Shown: piece after piece, positions 33,240 through 43,619 of the stretch
Position numbering within the stretch: the first letter of the stretch is position 1
Layout of the letters: each line of letters starts with the position of its first letter
NCBI RefSeq assembly: GCF_009711975.1
Contig: NZ_VIKW01000009.1
Location: forward strand, 62,001 to 126,000
Source of the DNA: Anabaena sp. UHCC 0204
GTDB lineage: Bacteria; Cyanobacteriota; Cyanobacteriia; Cyanobacteriales; Nostocaceae
Reading direction: 5' to 3'
Length of the DNA: 64,000 nucleotides
The notes under the pieces: generated by a model
The model's input: the letters and a program-made list of their open reading frames with translations, nothing else
Told to the model about the DNA's origin: nothing
The model's database searches: none
Translations under genes and position numbers: made by a program

Positions 33240-33722
33240 ATGTTAATGTTGTTTTCCCGTTTTACAGTTATTGCTCCTGTTAGCTTGAGCATTGCTTTAT
33301 TCATTAGTAGTTGCAGCGAGAGTAAAATCTCCCAATGTCAGCGATTAATTACTGTTGTCAATGAGGGTACATCACTGATTGATACAAAAAAAGGTCAGCA
33401 GGTATCAACGAGCTTGCAATTATCTAAAGACCTGAAAAATGTGACCAAATCTATTCAGGAATTAAATTTAAAAGACCCCGAACTCAAAGAATTTGAACTC
33501 AGTTTTATCAAAATTTTTGATAAGCTTAGTGAAGCGATCGCCAAAGCTTCCAAGGCTCTTGGGGACACTAAAACAGCCGAAGCATCATCAGATGGTAGGA
33601 TAAAAATTGAAAAAGCTAGAAAAGAAATTGATTCTGCACTAACTACCGCAGCTAAAACTGCTGGCAAGGAATCAGATGCTTTAGGGGTTAAGTTAAATAG
33701 CTATTGCAGCCAGCCTCAATAG
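33240..33722 (+). CDS. Predicted lipoprotein of unknown function
   Basis: This 160-residue protein has a lipoprotein signal peptide: hydrophobic residues ~9-21 and a lipobox ISSC with Cys25. The mature part is helical and charged: KKGQQVSTSLQLSKDLKNVT, then ELKEFELSFIKIFDKLSEAI, and ends with a Cys (SYCSQPQ) that could pair with the Cys at CQR near the N-terminus. I recognise it only as a conserved cyanobacterial hypothetical. It is probably anchored in the periplasm. A convergent gene lies beyond a hairpin terminator at 33733-33762. ATG 33246 is an alternative start. Confidence 0.65.
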   Translation: MLMLFSRFTVIAPVSLSIALFISSCSESKISQCQRLITVVNEGTSLIDTKKGQQVSTSLQLSKDLKNVTKSIQELNLKDPELKEFELSFIKIFDKLSEAIAKASKALGDTKTAEASSDGRIKIEKARKEIDSALTTAAKTAGKESDALGVKLNSYCSQPQ

Positions 33723-33732
33723 CCAAATATAT

Positions 33733-33762
33733 TGTAGAGACGTTCCCTAGCACGTCTCTACA
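33733..33762. terminator. Bidirectional hairpin between convergent genes
   Basis: TGTAGAGACGT (33733-33743) pairs perfectly with ACGTCTCTACA (33752-33762) around an eight-base loop. The same type of GTAGAGACG palindrome is a common dispersed repeat in Nostocales, so it may be a repeat serving as a terminator. Confidence 0.65.
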
Positions 33763-33782
33763 TTGTTTTCAACCCATGTTTA

Positions 33783-35060
33783 TTATCGAGAAGCAACTTG
33801 TGGATCTGCCCAAATTCCGGATCTTTCACCAAAAGTTACAGGTTGATCTCCCTCGGCTGAAATATCTACAGTCCTACCATCATTAGCCACTTGTACTAAA
33901 GGCCAATTTTCTTCACCTAGTTCACCAGCACGGAATAATACACTATTGGGCTGCTTTTTACTCCAGCCTAACAATATTGATATTTTTTCGTGATCATCTG
34001 GCGATTCTACAGGATGAACTACATTGATATTATCTTGTTGACGATTCCAAATTACAGCCTCGTCTGTAGCATCTGCTGTATTGAAAATCGCTACAAATTT
34101 ACGTGCTAGGAAGCGATCGCCTTTTTCAGACCAGCTAACAGGCACGAATACCCCAATTTTACCATTATTATCAACTTCTTCCGCTAAACTTGCCTGTTTA
34201 TTTAATAGGGGATCAATTACCATACCCGTTGATGTCATCACCCGTAGCTTTTTAGTTTGTCTATCTTCCATAAACAACACACTATTAACGCGGCTATTGT
34301 GCATTTCTGGTTTAACTTCCATTTGCACTCGGCTATACATCGCATATCTACCATCAGGAGAAATTACGGGGATACTGCGATAGTAGCGGACACCAGAAAC
34401 ACCTTGGCCACCAACCGTTTCCTGTGTTGCCATAATCCATTGCCAAGGGATGGGATGGGGACTACCTATAGGATCTACTTGTGTTATTTCTGACTCGTTT
34501 TGCTGTTCAGTTACAGTTATTTCTTTGTTTCTATTCTGTGATGATTCATTTCTACCAGGTGTAACTTTGACTGTTGCCAATACTGTAGATAAAGAACTCT
34601 CATTAATTGCCGTCTTTAATTCATCTTGTTCTTTCGCGGTTTTTAATCTTTGGATCAAATCCACTTGATGATCCGATTTTTGTTGTTGATATTGTGCAGT
34701 ATCAACTGATGATGCAGCTTTAATAAAAACATGATTCTCTACAATTGGAGGATTCTCTACTTCTGCCCCTAAAACCACCTGATTAGCTGGTAAAGATTGT
34801 ATTCCCTCACCAATAGAGATTTTTCCAGTTTGAGAGTTAACTTCAGCAAATTGTAAATTCAGTTTGCCACTAGTAGCACTTTCTGCCAGATTTGTATTGA
34901 ATGTTCCATTTCCCGCACTAACATTTGCTACTTCGGATTGTTTGGCTAAAGTAGCATGAATAGACTTTCCCGCGAAGGGTGAAATGACGATAATAATGGC
35001 AATGTACTTGAGAAATGGTTGAACACGAAACCATCCTGACACCAAAAGGGGTTTAAGCAT
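33783..35060 (-). CDS. Secreted or membrane-anchored hypothetical protein
   Basis: This 425-residue protein has a hydrophobic N-terminal segment (residues ~14-32, FLKYIAIIIVISPFAG) that is a signal peptide or anchor. A Ser/Asn/Gln-rich linker reaches about residue 205. The folded C-terminal half, from IPWQWIMATQETVGGQG, contains IPVISPDGRYAMYSRVQ, a TolB/WD-like SPDGR strand. Further strands are VPVSWSEKGDRFLARKFVA and ISILLGWSKKQPNSVLFR, so a beta-propeller-like fold is plausible. I recognise it as a conserved cyanobacterial hypothetical only. It is a single gene with an 883-base upstream gap. Confidence 0.6.
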   Translation of the reverse strand: MLKPLLVSGWFRVQPFLKYIAIIIVISPFAGKSIHATLAKQSEVANVSAGNGTFNTNLAESATSGKLNLQFAEVNSQTGKISIGEGIQSLPANQVVLGAEVENPPIVENHVFIKAASSVDTAQYQQQKSDHQVDLIQRLKTAKEQDELKTAINESSLSTVLATVKVTPGRNESSQNRNKEITVTEQQNESEITQVDPIGSPHPIPWQWIMATQETVGGQGVSGVRYYRSIPVISPDGRYAMYSRVQMEVKPEMHNSRVNSVLFMEDRQTKKLRVMTSTGMVIDPLLNKQASLAEEVDNNGKIGVFVPVSWSEKGDRFLARKFVAIFNTADATDEAVIWNRQQDNINVVHPVESPDDHEKISILLGWSKKQPNSVLFRAGELGEENWPLVQVANDGRTVDISAEGDQPVTFGERSGIWADPQVASR

Positions 35061-35943
35061 GATGAGACTCTCTAGGGGGGCAGTTGCTAAGTGCGGGCAG
35101 TATTTATACGGGAATGGAAAAAGCTATGACTATATGTATACCAATAAACCAAAAGCTTTTACGAGATAATTTATTCAAATTTTGCAATTGCTTTACAAAA
35201 GTTTTAGTGTCACCGTTCACACCTTCATAATCTTTACTTAATGTAGATAAGTCCGTTATTTAACTTAACAGTTAGTTACATCTGTTAATAAATACCATCA
35301 TTCATGCTGTACTAAAGTATACTTGTACCCAAAACTAATTTTGAATATAGATATGTCTATGACAAGCATAATTGAGTTTTTACTGGACTAAAATTAGTAG
35401 CCAATACTTCGAGAATCTATTGAAAGTAACCGTAGCTTAACTTAACTAAAAACAGGTTTCTCCGTTTTGAGTTAACTGTCACAGCACAGACTTGATCCAA
35501 ATAAAATTTATCTGCTTTTGGCAAGTTGAGACTAACTGATGCACAATCAATAATAAACATTAATCCGCCCAAAATCACAAAATGCAAACCACATTCATAA
35601 AACCGCGATTAAGCAAACGCAGTCTATTTGGACTTGGGTATTTATCAAATAGTTTTGATTTAGTAACGGGGCTAATAACTAACTGAAAAACACAGCTAGA
35701 CACCAAAAACCAGCAAGTAGGAGATGCAACGAGCGATCGCTTAACATATTGCCCAAAAACTCAGGCAATTTTTGCGAAACCAATAGTAAACACTATACCA
35801 TGAAACCGTTCAAATTCATGTCCTGTCACTAAAAACGCTAAACATAATTCTATTAATAATTAAGTTTAGGAAGTTGTCAGTGATGGAGAACACACTTACC
35901 ATTGATTAATGACTCAACACTCGTAATTAATGATTAACAACTA
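35061..35943. other. Long intergenic region upstream of fmt
   Basis: This 883-base gap between divergently read genes has AT-rich sequence, one HIP1 octamer (about 35734) and several short runs of related TTAACTTAAC-type sequence. I see no open frame of interest, no tRNA-like fold and no clear hairpin with a T-run. It may hold an unrecognised small RNA, which I cannot support. Confidence 0.4.
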
Positions 35944-36945
35944 ATGAAAATAGTATTTTTTGGTACTCCTGACTTTGCCGTTCCTACATTACAAAAACTC
36001 TTGGACAATAAGGATTTCCAGGTAATGGCAGTTGTCACCCAACCAGACAAACGTCGGGAGCGTGGCAATAAATTAACACCTTCACCAGTTAAAGCTTTAG
36101 CTACAGACTATCATATCCCAGTATGGCAACCTGAGAGGGTAAAAAAAGATGTTGAAACCTTAACACAACTCAAGCAGATAGAAGCAGATGTATTTGTCGT
36201 TGTTGCTTATGGGCAAATTTTGTCTAAGAAGATGTTAGATATGCCAAAGCTGGGATGTGTTAATGTTCATGGTTCTATTTTACCTCAGTATCGCGGGGCT
36301 GCTCCAATTCAGTGGTCTATATGTAACGGAGAAAAAGAAACGGGGATCACAACTATGCTCATGGATAAAGGCATGGATACAGGTGATATGCTGCTTAAAG
36401 CCATTACACCAATTGCATTACTAGATAATGCTCAGGTTTTAGCGGAAAAGTTATCTATTATTGGTGCAGATTTACTCATAGAAACTTTATACAAACTAGA
36501 AAATCAGGAAATTCCACCTATTCCCCAAGATCATAGCGCAGCCACTTACGCATCTTTGATTCAAAAGCCAGACTATAACTTGAATTGGGAACAAAGTGCT
36601 ATCCAATTACATAATCAAATTCGCGGATTTTATCCTAACTGTACGGCAACTTTTCGCAACCAACCATTAAAAATAACTGCTACTGTTCCCCTATATCCTG
36701 AGTATATTCACGAGTTACCAGAACAACTACAAGAGAAAATAAACAAAATACCTGATCTATCAAGCATATCAGGTCAAGTCGGAGCAGTGGTTAATATTAT
36801 CAAAGGATTAGGAGCAATTGTACAAACGGGGTCAGGTTTATTATTGCTGCGAGAAGTGCAACTAACAGGTAAACGTCCCCAGTCAGGATGGGATTTTGTC
36901 AATGGTACTCGGTTACAAGTTGGTGAGGTAATGGGTAATGGGTAA
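35944..36945 (+). CDS. fmt: Methionyl-tRNA formyltransferase
   Basis: This 333-residue enzyme formylates initiator Met-tRNA. The N-terminal domain shows [17 protein letters not shown] and [15 protein letters not shown], and the catalytic region is [30 protein letters not shown] is also typical. The C-terminal domain ends [15 protein letters not shown]. The last four residues (MGNG) and the stop codon are encoded by a TAATGGG-type repeat array, so the 3' end has been rewritten by the repeat. Start ATG 35944 follows a repeat-like TTAATGATTAAC stretch with no strong ribosome-binding site. Confidence 0.97.
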   Translation: MKIVFFGTPDFAVPTLQKLLDNKDFQVMAVVTQPDKRRERGNKLTPSPVKALATDYHIPVWQPERVKKDVETLTQLKQIEADVFVVVAYGQILSKKMLDMPKLGCVNVHGSILPQYRGAAPIQWSICNGEKETGITTMLMDKGMDTGDMLLKAITPIALLDNAQVLAEKLSIIGADLLIETLYKLENQEIPPIPQDHSAATYASLIQKPDYNLNWEQSAIQLHNQIRGFYPNCTATFRNQPLKITATVPLYPEYIHELPEQLQEKINKIPDLSSISGQVGAVVNIIKGLGAIVQTGSGLLLLREVQLTGKRPQSGWDFVNGTRLQVGEVMGNG

Positions 36946-37140
36946 TGGGTGATTGGTGATTGGTCAGTTGTCCGTTGTCAGTTGTCCGTTGTCCGTTGTC
37001 CGTTGTCCGTTGTCCGTTGTCCGTTGTCCGTTGTCCGTTGTCCGTTGTCAGTTGTCAGTTGTCAGTTGTCCGTTGTCCGTTGTCCGTGGGAAAAACCTTA
37101 TCCCTGCCCCTCTGCCCCTCTGCCCCTCTGCCCCTCTACT
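36932..37140. repeat. Composite STRR array between fmt and the DUF6464 gene
   Basis: TAATGGG units come first and reach into fmt. They are followed by GTGATTG units, then about 17 heptamers alternating CAGTTGT and CCGTTGT (36965-37083), and last four CTGCCCCT octamers (37104-37135). Long plus-strand frames across it are artefacts of the repeats. Confidence 0.9.
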
Positions 37141-37143
37141 CCC

Positions 37144-37500
37144 CTATCCCTGACTTTCATAGAAACGGCAAGATTTACACGGTCCTTCTGGGTTAACAGC
37201 ACAACGAATAATTTCTGAAAGAGCATTAAAGTTACAGGTAGCATCACCTATAATCCAACGTCCCTCAACTAAACTTTTTTCTTCCGGTCTTTTCGCTTTT
37301 TGGACGTAGATAGCGATATTGTGTAAACGATAATGTCCTGCTTTCAACTGATACCTATGACAACGTTCTAAAACTGCATAGGTTTGTCCTTCAATATCAA
37401 TATAGTTACCCGGTTGAGGTGTCCAATCAAACTGTAATTTACCAAGAGACTGATGGGAACTTGTCAAAATTACCTCAGTTGGTAAACAATCTATCTCCAT
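37144..37500 (-). CDS. DUF6464 family protein
   Basis: This 118-residue cyanobacterial protein has LPTEVILTSSHQSLG at the start, then YIDIEGQTYAVLERCHRYQL and a Cys-rich end: CNFNALSEIIRCAVNPEGPC followed by KSCRFYE. The C-x10-C-x8-C-x2-C arrangement suggests a small metal-binding site. The family has no known function; I place it in DUF6464 with moderate confidence. Its stop codon lies directly at the edge of the repeat array that also reaches into fmt. The 447 bases upstream separate it from the divergent psaC gene. Confidence 0.7.
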   Translation of the reverse strand: MEIDCLPTEVILTSSHQSLGKLQFDWTPQPGNYIDIEGQTYAVLERCHRYQLKAGHYRLHNIAIYVQKAKRPEEKSLVEGRWIIGDATCNFNALSEIIRCAVNPEGPCKSCRFYESQG

Positions 37501-38193
<693 letters not shown>

Positions 38194-38220
38194 GAATTCC
38201 TAAATTCTTGGTGCTTTTGG

Positions 38221-38279
38221 TGCTGAGGAGTGAGAACAGAAGAAACTTTTAGATTCTTCCCTCGTTCCTCAGCATTTTT
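38221..38279 (+). terminator. Strong psaC terminator
   Basis: TGCTGAGGAGTGAG (38221-38234) pairs with CTCGTTCCTCAGCA (38261-38274), 14 pairs including two G-T, followed by TTTTT (38275-38279). Confidence 0.85.
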
Positions 38280-38280
38280 G

Positions 38281-38385
38281 TTGTCAGTTGTAAGTTGTTA
38301 ATGACCAATTACCAATTACCAATTACCAATTACCAACCCTTCGGCTACGCTCAGGGCAAGTCACCAATTACCAATCACCAATTTG
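38281..38385. repeat. STRR and dispersed repeat upstream of glmS
   Basis: ACCAATT heptamers (38304-38335) are followed by the dispersed CTTCGGCTACGCTCAGGGCA segment and more ACCAATT/ACCAATC units. Confidence 0.85.
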
Positions 38386-38470
38386 CTTTTATTTGCTAAA
38401 GTGGCTGATCTATTCCAGCAACTATACTTAAAATTTAATCATCCTTCCTTTGATTGGAGTGGTTTAAGCA

Positions 38471-40366
38471 ATGTGCGGAATCGTTGGATATATAGGCACT
38501 CAGGCAGCGACAGATATTTTACTAGCTGGACTAGAAAAATTAGAATATAGAGGTTACGACTCGGCGGGAATTGCCACTATTTTGGAAGGTGACGTTCATT
38601 GTGTACGGGCTAAGGGTAAATTACTCAACCTGCGTTCTAAACTTGAACAAATCGAAAATCCTGCCCAAATTGGGATTGGTCACACTCGCTGGGCAACTCA
38701 TGGTAAACCAGAAGAACATAATGCCCATCCTCATCTAGATACGGCGTTGCGGGTAGCAGTTGTACAGAATGGCATTATTGAAAATTACCGCGAGTTAAGG
38801 GAACGTCTCAAGGCGCTAGGACATGAATTTCGCTCAGAAACAGATACAGAAGTCATTCCCCATTTGATTGCTGAGTGTTTAAAACATACTCCTGAAAATT
38901 CCCTTTCCCCTTCGGTGTTTTTAGACGCGGTGAGGGAAGCGGTAAGTAAGTTAGAAGGGGCTTATGCGATCGCTGCTATTTCCGCAGATTATCCCGATGA
39001 ATTGATTGTAGTTCGCCAACAAGCGCCTTTAGTTATTGGCTTCGGACAAGGTGAGTTTTTCTGTGCTTCTGATACGCCAGCGATCGTTCCCTATACACGG
39101 GCTGTATTGTCCCTAGAGAATGGTGAAATTGCTCGTTTGACTCCTTTAGGGGTGGAAGTCTATAACTTCGCTGGACATCGCTTGAAAAAGTATCCTCGCA
39201 CCCTGAACTGGAATCCCATTATGGTGGAAAAACAGGGTTTCAAACATTTTATGCTCAAAGAAATCTATGAGCAACCGGGAGTAGTGCGGGATTGTTTAGA
39301 GGCTTATTTTGCAACAGAAGAGAATGCCCAAATAACTGATAAATCACCTGTAAAATTGGGTTTACCAACAGATTTTTACGCAGATTTAGAACAAGTTCAA
39401 ATTGTCGCTTGTGGTACAAGTTGGCACGCTGCATTGGTGGGTAAATACTTATTAGAACAATTGGCGGGAATTCCTACTCAGGTACAGTATGCTTCAGAAT
39501 TTCGTTATGCACCATCACCGCTAACTGCTAATACTCTGACTATTGGGGTCACTCAATCTGGAGAAACTGCTGATACTTTAGCGGCTTTGTCTATGGAAAA
39601 GGAACGCCGTCAAGGTAAAGAAGCTAAGTATCAAGCGCGACTTTTGGGAATTACTAACCGCCCCGAAAGCAGTTTAGGTAATATGGTGGCAAATATTATC
39701 AATACTCATGGGGGAATTGAAATTGGTGTCGCAGCCACGAAAACTTTTGTGGCGCAATTGATGGCGTTTTATGCTTTGGCGTTAGATTTAGCCTATCGTC
39801 GTCAGATGATTACTTCTCAAAGATTTGAGGAAATTCTCACAGGTTTACGGGAACTACCAGGAGAAATTGAAGCAATTTTAGAAACTCAAGAACGTTATAT
39901 TGAACATTTGGTACATGACTTTACAGAAACAAAAGATTTTATCTTTATTGGTAGAGGAATTAATTTTCCCATTGCGTTAGAAGGGGCTTTGAAATTAAAA
40001 GAAATTAGTTATATTCATGCGGAAGGTTATCCAGCGGGGGAAATGAAACATGGACCAATTGCGTTGTTAGATGCAAAAGTTCCGGTGGTAGCGATCGCTG
40101 TTCCTGGTACTGTATATGAAAAGGTGATTTCTAATGCTCAGGAAGCAAAAGCCAGAGATTCCCGGTTAATTGGTGTGACTTCTGTTAAAGATGGTGAAGC
40201 GGCGGAAATCTTTAATGATTTGATTCCTGTTTCGCAAGTTGAGGAAATTCTTTCACCTATTCTCACAGTTATACCGTTGCAATTGTTAGCTTATCATATT
40301 GCCGCCCGGCGCGGTTTAGATGTAGATCAGCCCAGGAATTTAGCCAAGTCAGTGACAGTTGAATAA
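38471..40366 (+). CDS. glmS: Glutamine-fructose-6-phosphate aminotransferase (isomerizing)
   Basis: This 631-residue enzyme makes glucosamine-6-phosphate for peptidoglycan and glycan synthesis. The N-terminal class II glutaminase domain starts MCGIVGYIG, with Cys2 (Cys1 after Met removal) catalytic, and has RGYDSAGIA and GIGHTRWATHG. Two SIS domains follow, with CGTSWHAALVGKY and GVTQSGETADTLAAL. The end IAARRGLDVDQPRNLAKSVT is conserved and closes with the expected TVE. The length is normal for cyanobacteria. A strong terminator follows at 40439-40483, and there is a HIP1 octamer within the gene. Confidence 0.98.
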   Translation: MCGIVGYIGTQAATDILLAGLEKLEYRGYDSAGIATILEGDVHCVRAKGKLLNLRSKLEQIENPAQIGIGHTRWATHGKPEEHNAHPHLDTALRVAVVQNGIIENYRELRERLKALGHEFRSETDTEVIPHLIAECLKHTPENSLSPSVFLDAVREAVSKLEGAYAIAAISADYPDELIVVRQQAPLVIGFGQGEFFCASDTPAIVPYTRAVLSLENGEIARLTPLGVEVYNFAGHRLKKYPRTLNWNPIMVEKQGFKHFMLKEIYEQPGVVRDCLEAYFATEENAQITDKSPVKLGLPTDFYADLEQVQIVACGTSWHAALVGKYLLEQLAGIPTQVQYASEFRYAPSPLTANTLTIGVTQSGETADTLAALSMEKERRQGKEAKYQARLLGITNRPESSLGNMVANIINTHGGIEIGVAATKTFVAQLMAFYALALDLAYRRQMITSQRFEEILTGLRELPGEIEAILETQERYIEHLVHDFTETKDFIFIGRGINFPIALEGALKLKEISYIHAEGYPAGEMKHGPIALLDAKVPVVAIAVPGTVYEKVISNAQEAKARDSRLIGVTSVKDGEAAEIFNDLIPVSQVEEILSPILTVIPLQLLAYHIAARRGLDVDQPRNLAKSVTVE

Positions 40367-40438
40367 TGAATGTTTTGCTGATTTATCTATTGTGGAGAAA
40401 TAATAAAGTTGGAAAATAGATAAAAAAGTTGTACAATT

Positions 40439-40483
40439 TCTCCTGTGGGTGCATATACTAATCATCCAGAGGAGATTTTTTTT
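40439..40483 (+). terminator. Rho-independent terminator of glmS
   Basis: TCTCCT (40439-40444) pairs with AGGAGA (40470-40475). An inner GGGTG/CATCC pairing extends the stem, and eight T residues follow (40476-40483). Confidence 0.85.
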
Positions 40484-40557
40484 GTATGCAGTATCTTAAA
40501 ATAGGTAAATTTATTCTACTCTACTCTACTTCTAGCAAATTATATAATTAACTAACT

Positions 40558-43500
40558 ATGAGCGCACCATCTAATATTATTCAACTGGTTGAAAGTTTCC
40601 ATCAACAAATAGAAGTATATCTTGCTGGTGGGTTAAATGAAACACAAACTAGAATTCAATTTATTGATCCATTTTTTGAAGCATTAGGATGGGATGTTAG
40701 AAACCAAGAACAAGCTATTAGTCTTTATCAAGAAGTCATTCACGAAGACAGTTTAAAAATCAGTGATGCGAACAAAGCCAAAGCACCTGATTATAGTTTT
40801 CGGATTGGAGGAACTAGAAAGTTTTTTGTTGAAGCTAAAAAACCTGCTATTAACGTTGGAAAAAACATCAGTGCGGCTTTTCAACTGCGACGTTATGGAT
40901 GGTCTGGTAAATTAATTTTGAGTATTTTAACAGATTTTGAGGAATTTTCAGTTTATGATTGTCGGATCATGCCTAATAAAAATGATCCGGCAGTTACCGC
41001 TAGAATTAAGTATTTTCATTATACCGAATATATAGAAAAATGGGATGAAATATATAATATTTTTTCTAAAGAAGCAGTATTAAATGGTGCATTAGAAAAA
41101 TTTGCAGAAACTAAAATCAAATCAGAAATTACTGTTGATCAAGCATTTTTACAAGAAATTGAACTTTGGCGAGAAAATTTAGCAGCAAATCTTGTATGGC
41201 GCAACCCACAAATTCAAGCGAGAGAGTTAAATTTTGCCGTACAGATGACGATTAACAGAATTATCTTTTTACGCATTTGTGAAGATAGAGGAATTGAGCC
41301 TTATCAACAGTTATATACTTTATTAAAGTTTGAAAATATTTATCAAGAATTAGGGCGTTTATTTATTAATGCAGATTATCGTTATAATTCTGGATTATTC
41401 AATTTTCAAAATGAAAAAGGTAGAGAACAACCGGATGATTTTACAATCAATCTACAAATTGATGATAGCATCTTAAAAGAAATTCTCAGAAAACTCTATC
41501 CGCCAGAAAGTCCTTATGAATTTTCTGTAATTCCTGTGGAAATTTTGGGACAAGTTTATGAGCAATTTTTAGGTAAAGTCATTAAAATATCTGCTAGTCG
41601 TCAAGCGGTTATTGAAGATAAACCGGAAGTTAGAAAAGCCGGAGGGGTTTATTATACTCCTAGTTATATTGTTGATTATATAGTTAAACAGACTATTGGT
41701 AAAATTTTGGCAGGTAAAAAACCAGAAAAAATTCAAGAAATTACAATTCTTGATCCTGCTTGTGGTTCAGGTTCATTTTTAATTGTTGCTTATCAATTTT
41801 TACTAGATTGGTATTTACAACAATATTTGCAAAACAAAAAAAAATACAAAGATAAATTCTATCAGATATCTAGCAGTAATTGGCGGTTAACATCTTCGGA
41901 AAGAAAACGCATTCTATTAACTCATATCTATGGTGTGGATATTGATCAACAAGCAGTAGAAACAAGTAAACTATCTTTATTATTGAAAGTTTTAGAAGGT
42001 GAATCTGGGGAAACAATTACTAGACAATTAGAACTTCTCAAAGAACGGGCTTTACCTGATTTAGATCATAATATTCTCTGTGGTAACTCTTTAATAGATG
42101 GAGAATTTTATCAAAATATGCAAATGAATTTATTAGACGAAGATACAGCTTATAGAGTTAATGTTTTTGACTGGGAAGCTAATTTTTCGCAAATCATGAA
42201 ACGTGGGGGATTTGATATCATTATTGGTAATCCTCCTTATATTCGTATTCAAGCATTAAAAGAATGGGCTACTTTGGAAGTAGAATTTTATAAGAAATCT
42301 TATATTTCTGCAAATAAAGGAAATTATGATATTTATGTTGTTTTTGTAGAAAAGGGATTAAAGGTTTTAAAAAAAGATGGGCGTTTAGGTTTTATTTTAC
42401 CGCATAAATTTTTTAATGCTCAATATGGTGAATCTTTGAGGAAAATCATATCTGAAGGTAAAAATTTAGAAAAAATTGTTTATTTTGGAGATCAGCAAGT
42501 TTTTCCAAAAGTATCAACCTATACTTGTTTATTATTTTTATCTAAAAATAAAGGAGCAGAAAAAACTTTTATTCAAGTTAATGATTTATCGAAATGGATG
42601 CTGAATTGTGATACAGAAGAAGAATGGATAATTAATGCAACTGTATCTGGAGAAAATTGGAATTTTAGTAAAACTGAGCATTCAGAATTTTTGCAGAAAT
42701 TTCGACAATATCCGTTTACAACTTTAAGCCAAATAACAGCTAATATTTCTCAAGGAATTAGAACCAGTGCAAATGATATCTACGTTTTAGATTTAATTTC
42801 TCAAGAAGATAATATTTTTCAAGTCTATTCTAAAGCATTGAATGAGGTAGTACAAATAGAATCTACTTTAATTTCTCGTTTTTTACAAGGAAGGGAAATT
42901 AAACCATATCAATTGTTATATTCAAATAAAGTATTAATTATTCCCTATGAATCAACTAATGGAAATATTAATCTGATCAAAGAAGATAAATTGCAGATTC
43001 AATTTCCTTTAACCTTTGAATATTTAACTAGAAATAAACAATTTTTAGAAAATCGAGAAAAAGGTAAAATGATTGGTTCAAAATGGTATGCTTACATTTA
43101 TCCCAAAAATTTAGAATTAATGCAGCAACCTAAAATATTAGTACCAGATATTGCAAATCAATCTTCTTTTGGTTGGGATGAACAAGGAGATTATGCTTTT
43201 ACAAGTGGTTATGGAATCATCCTTAAAGATCCTGTTCAAGAATCAATTAAATATGTTCTAGGGTTACTGAATAGTAAATTATTAGATTTTTATTTAAAAA
43301 AGATTAGTACAATTATGCGCGGAGGGTTTTTCCGCTATTTCACTCAGTTTATTGAACAATTACCAATTAGATTAATTGATTTTTCTAATTCAAAGGAAAA
43401 AAATCTTCATTATCGAGTAGTTCAACTAGTAGAACAAATGCTAAATCTTCATCAAAGATTGAAGGAAGCACAAACACCTCCAGCGAAAAAAATGATTCAA

Positions 43501-43596
43501 CAACAAATTACAGCTACAGATAGACAAATCAATCAATTAGTCTATGAACTCTATGAATTAACTGATGAAGAGATTGATATTGTGGAGAATAGCTAA
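40558..43596 (+). CDS. Type IIG restriction-modification enzyme (Eco57I-like, N6-adenine methylase)
   Basis: This 1012-residue single-chain enzyme has an N-terminal PD-(D/E)xK nuclease domain. PDYSFRIGG provides Asp78, and KFFVEAKKP provides Glu92-x-Lys94. The gamma-type N6-adenine methylase follows, with motif I ILDPACGSGSFLIVAY (~398-413) and motif IV IIIGNPPYIR (~555-564). The C-terminal ~300 residues resemble a TaqI/Eco57I-type recognition domain. No separate specificity or nuclease gene is beside it. The gene is distinctly more AT-rich than glmS and folC around it, and I saw no HIP1 octamer in its 3 kb, which suggests horizontal gain. The target sequence cannot be predicted. Confidence 0.9.
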   Translation: MSAPSNIIQLVESFHQQIEVYLAGGLNETQTRIQFIDPFFEALGWDVRNQEQAISLYQEVIHEDSLKISDANKAKAPDYSFRIGGTRKFFVEAKKPAINVGKNISAAFQLRRYGWSGKLILSILTDFEEFSVYDCRIMPNKNDPAVTARIKYFHYTEYIEKWDEIYNIFSKEAVLNGALEKFAETKIKSEITVDQAFLQEIELWRENLAANLVWRNPQIQARELNFAVQMTINRIIFLRICEDRGIEPYQQLYTLLKFENIYQELGRLFINADYRYNSGLFNFQNEKGREQPDDFTINLQIDDSILKEILRKLYPPESPYEFSVIPVEILGQVYEQFLGKVIKISASRQAVIEDKPEVRKAGGVYYTPSYIVDYIVKQTIGKILAGKKPEKIQEITILDPACGSGSFLIVAYQFLLDWYLQQYLQNKKKYKDKFYQISSSNWRLTSSERKRILLTHIYGVDIDQQAVETSKLSLLLKVLEGESGETITRQLELLKERALPDLDHNILCGNSLIDGEFYQNMQMNLLDEDTAYRVNVFDWEANFSQIMKRGGFDIIIGNPPYIRIQALKEWATLEVEFYKKSYISANKGNYDIYVVFVEKGLKVLKKDGRLGFILPHKFFNAQYGESLRKIISEGKNLEKIVYFGDQQVFPKVSTYTCLLFLSKNKGAEKTFIQVNDLSKWMLNCDTEEEWIINATVSGENWNFSKTEHSEFLQKFRQYPFTTLSQITANISQGIRTSANDIYVLDLISQEDNIFQVYSKALNEVVQIESTLISRFLQGREIKPYQLLYSNKVLIIPYESTNGNINLIKEDKLQIQFPLTFEYLTRNKQFLENREKGKMIGSKWYAYIYPKNLELMQQPKILVPDIANQSSFGWDEQGDYAFTSGYGIILKDPVQESIKYVLGLLNSKLLDFYLKKISTIMRGGFFRYFTQFIEQLPIRLIDFSNSKEKNLHYRVVQLVEQMLNLHQRLKEAQTPPAKKMIQQQITATDRQINQLVYELYELTDEEIDIVENS

Positions 43597-43619
43597 CATG
43601 ATGTTTGAAAAATCCTGAG

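Noticed and set aside
36949-37218. Three overlapping plus-strand frames rich in SVVRCPL
   Set aside because: They lie wholly in the CAGTTGT/CCGTTGT repeat array and have no ribosome-binding site.
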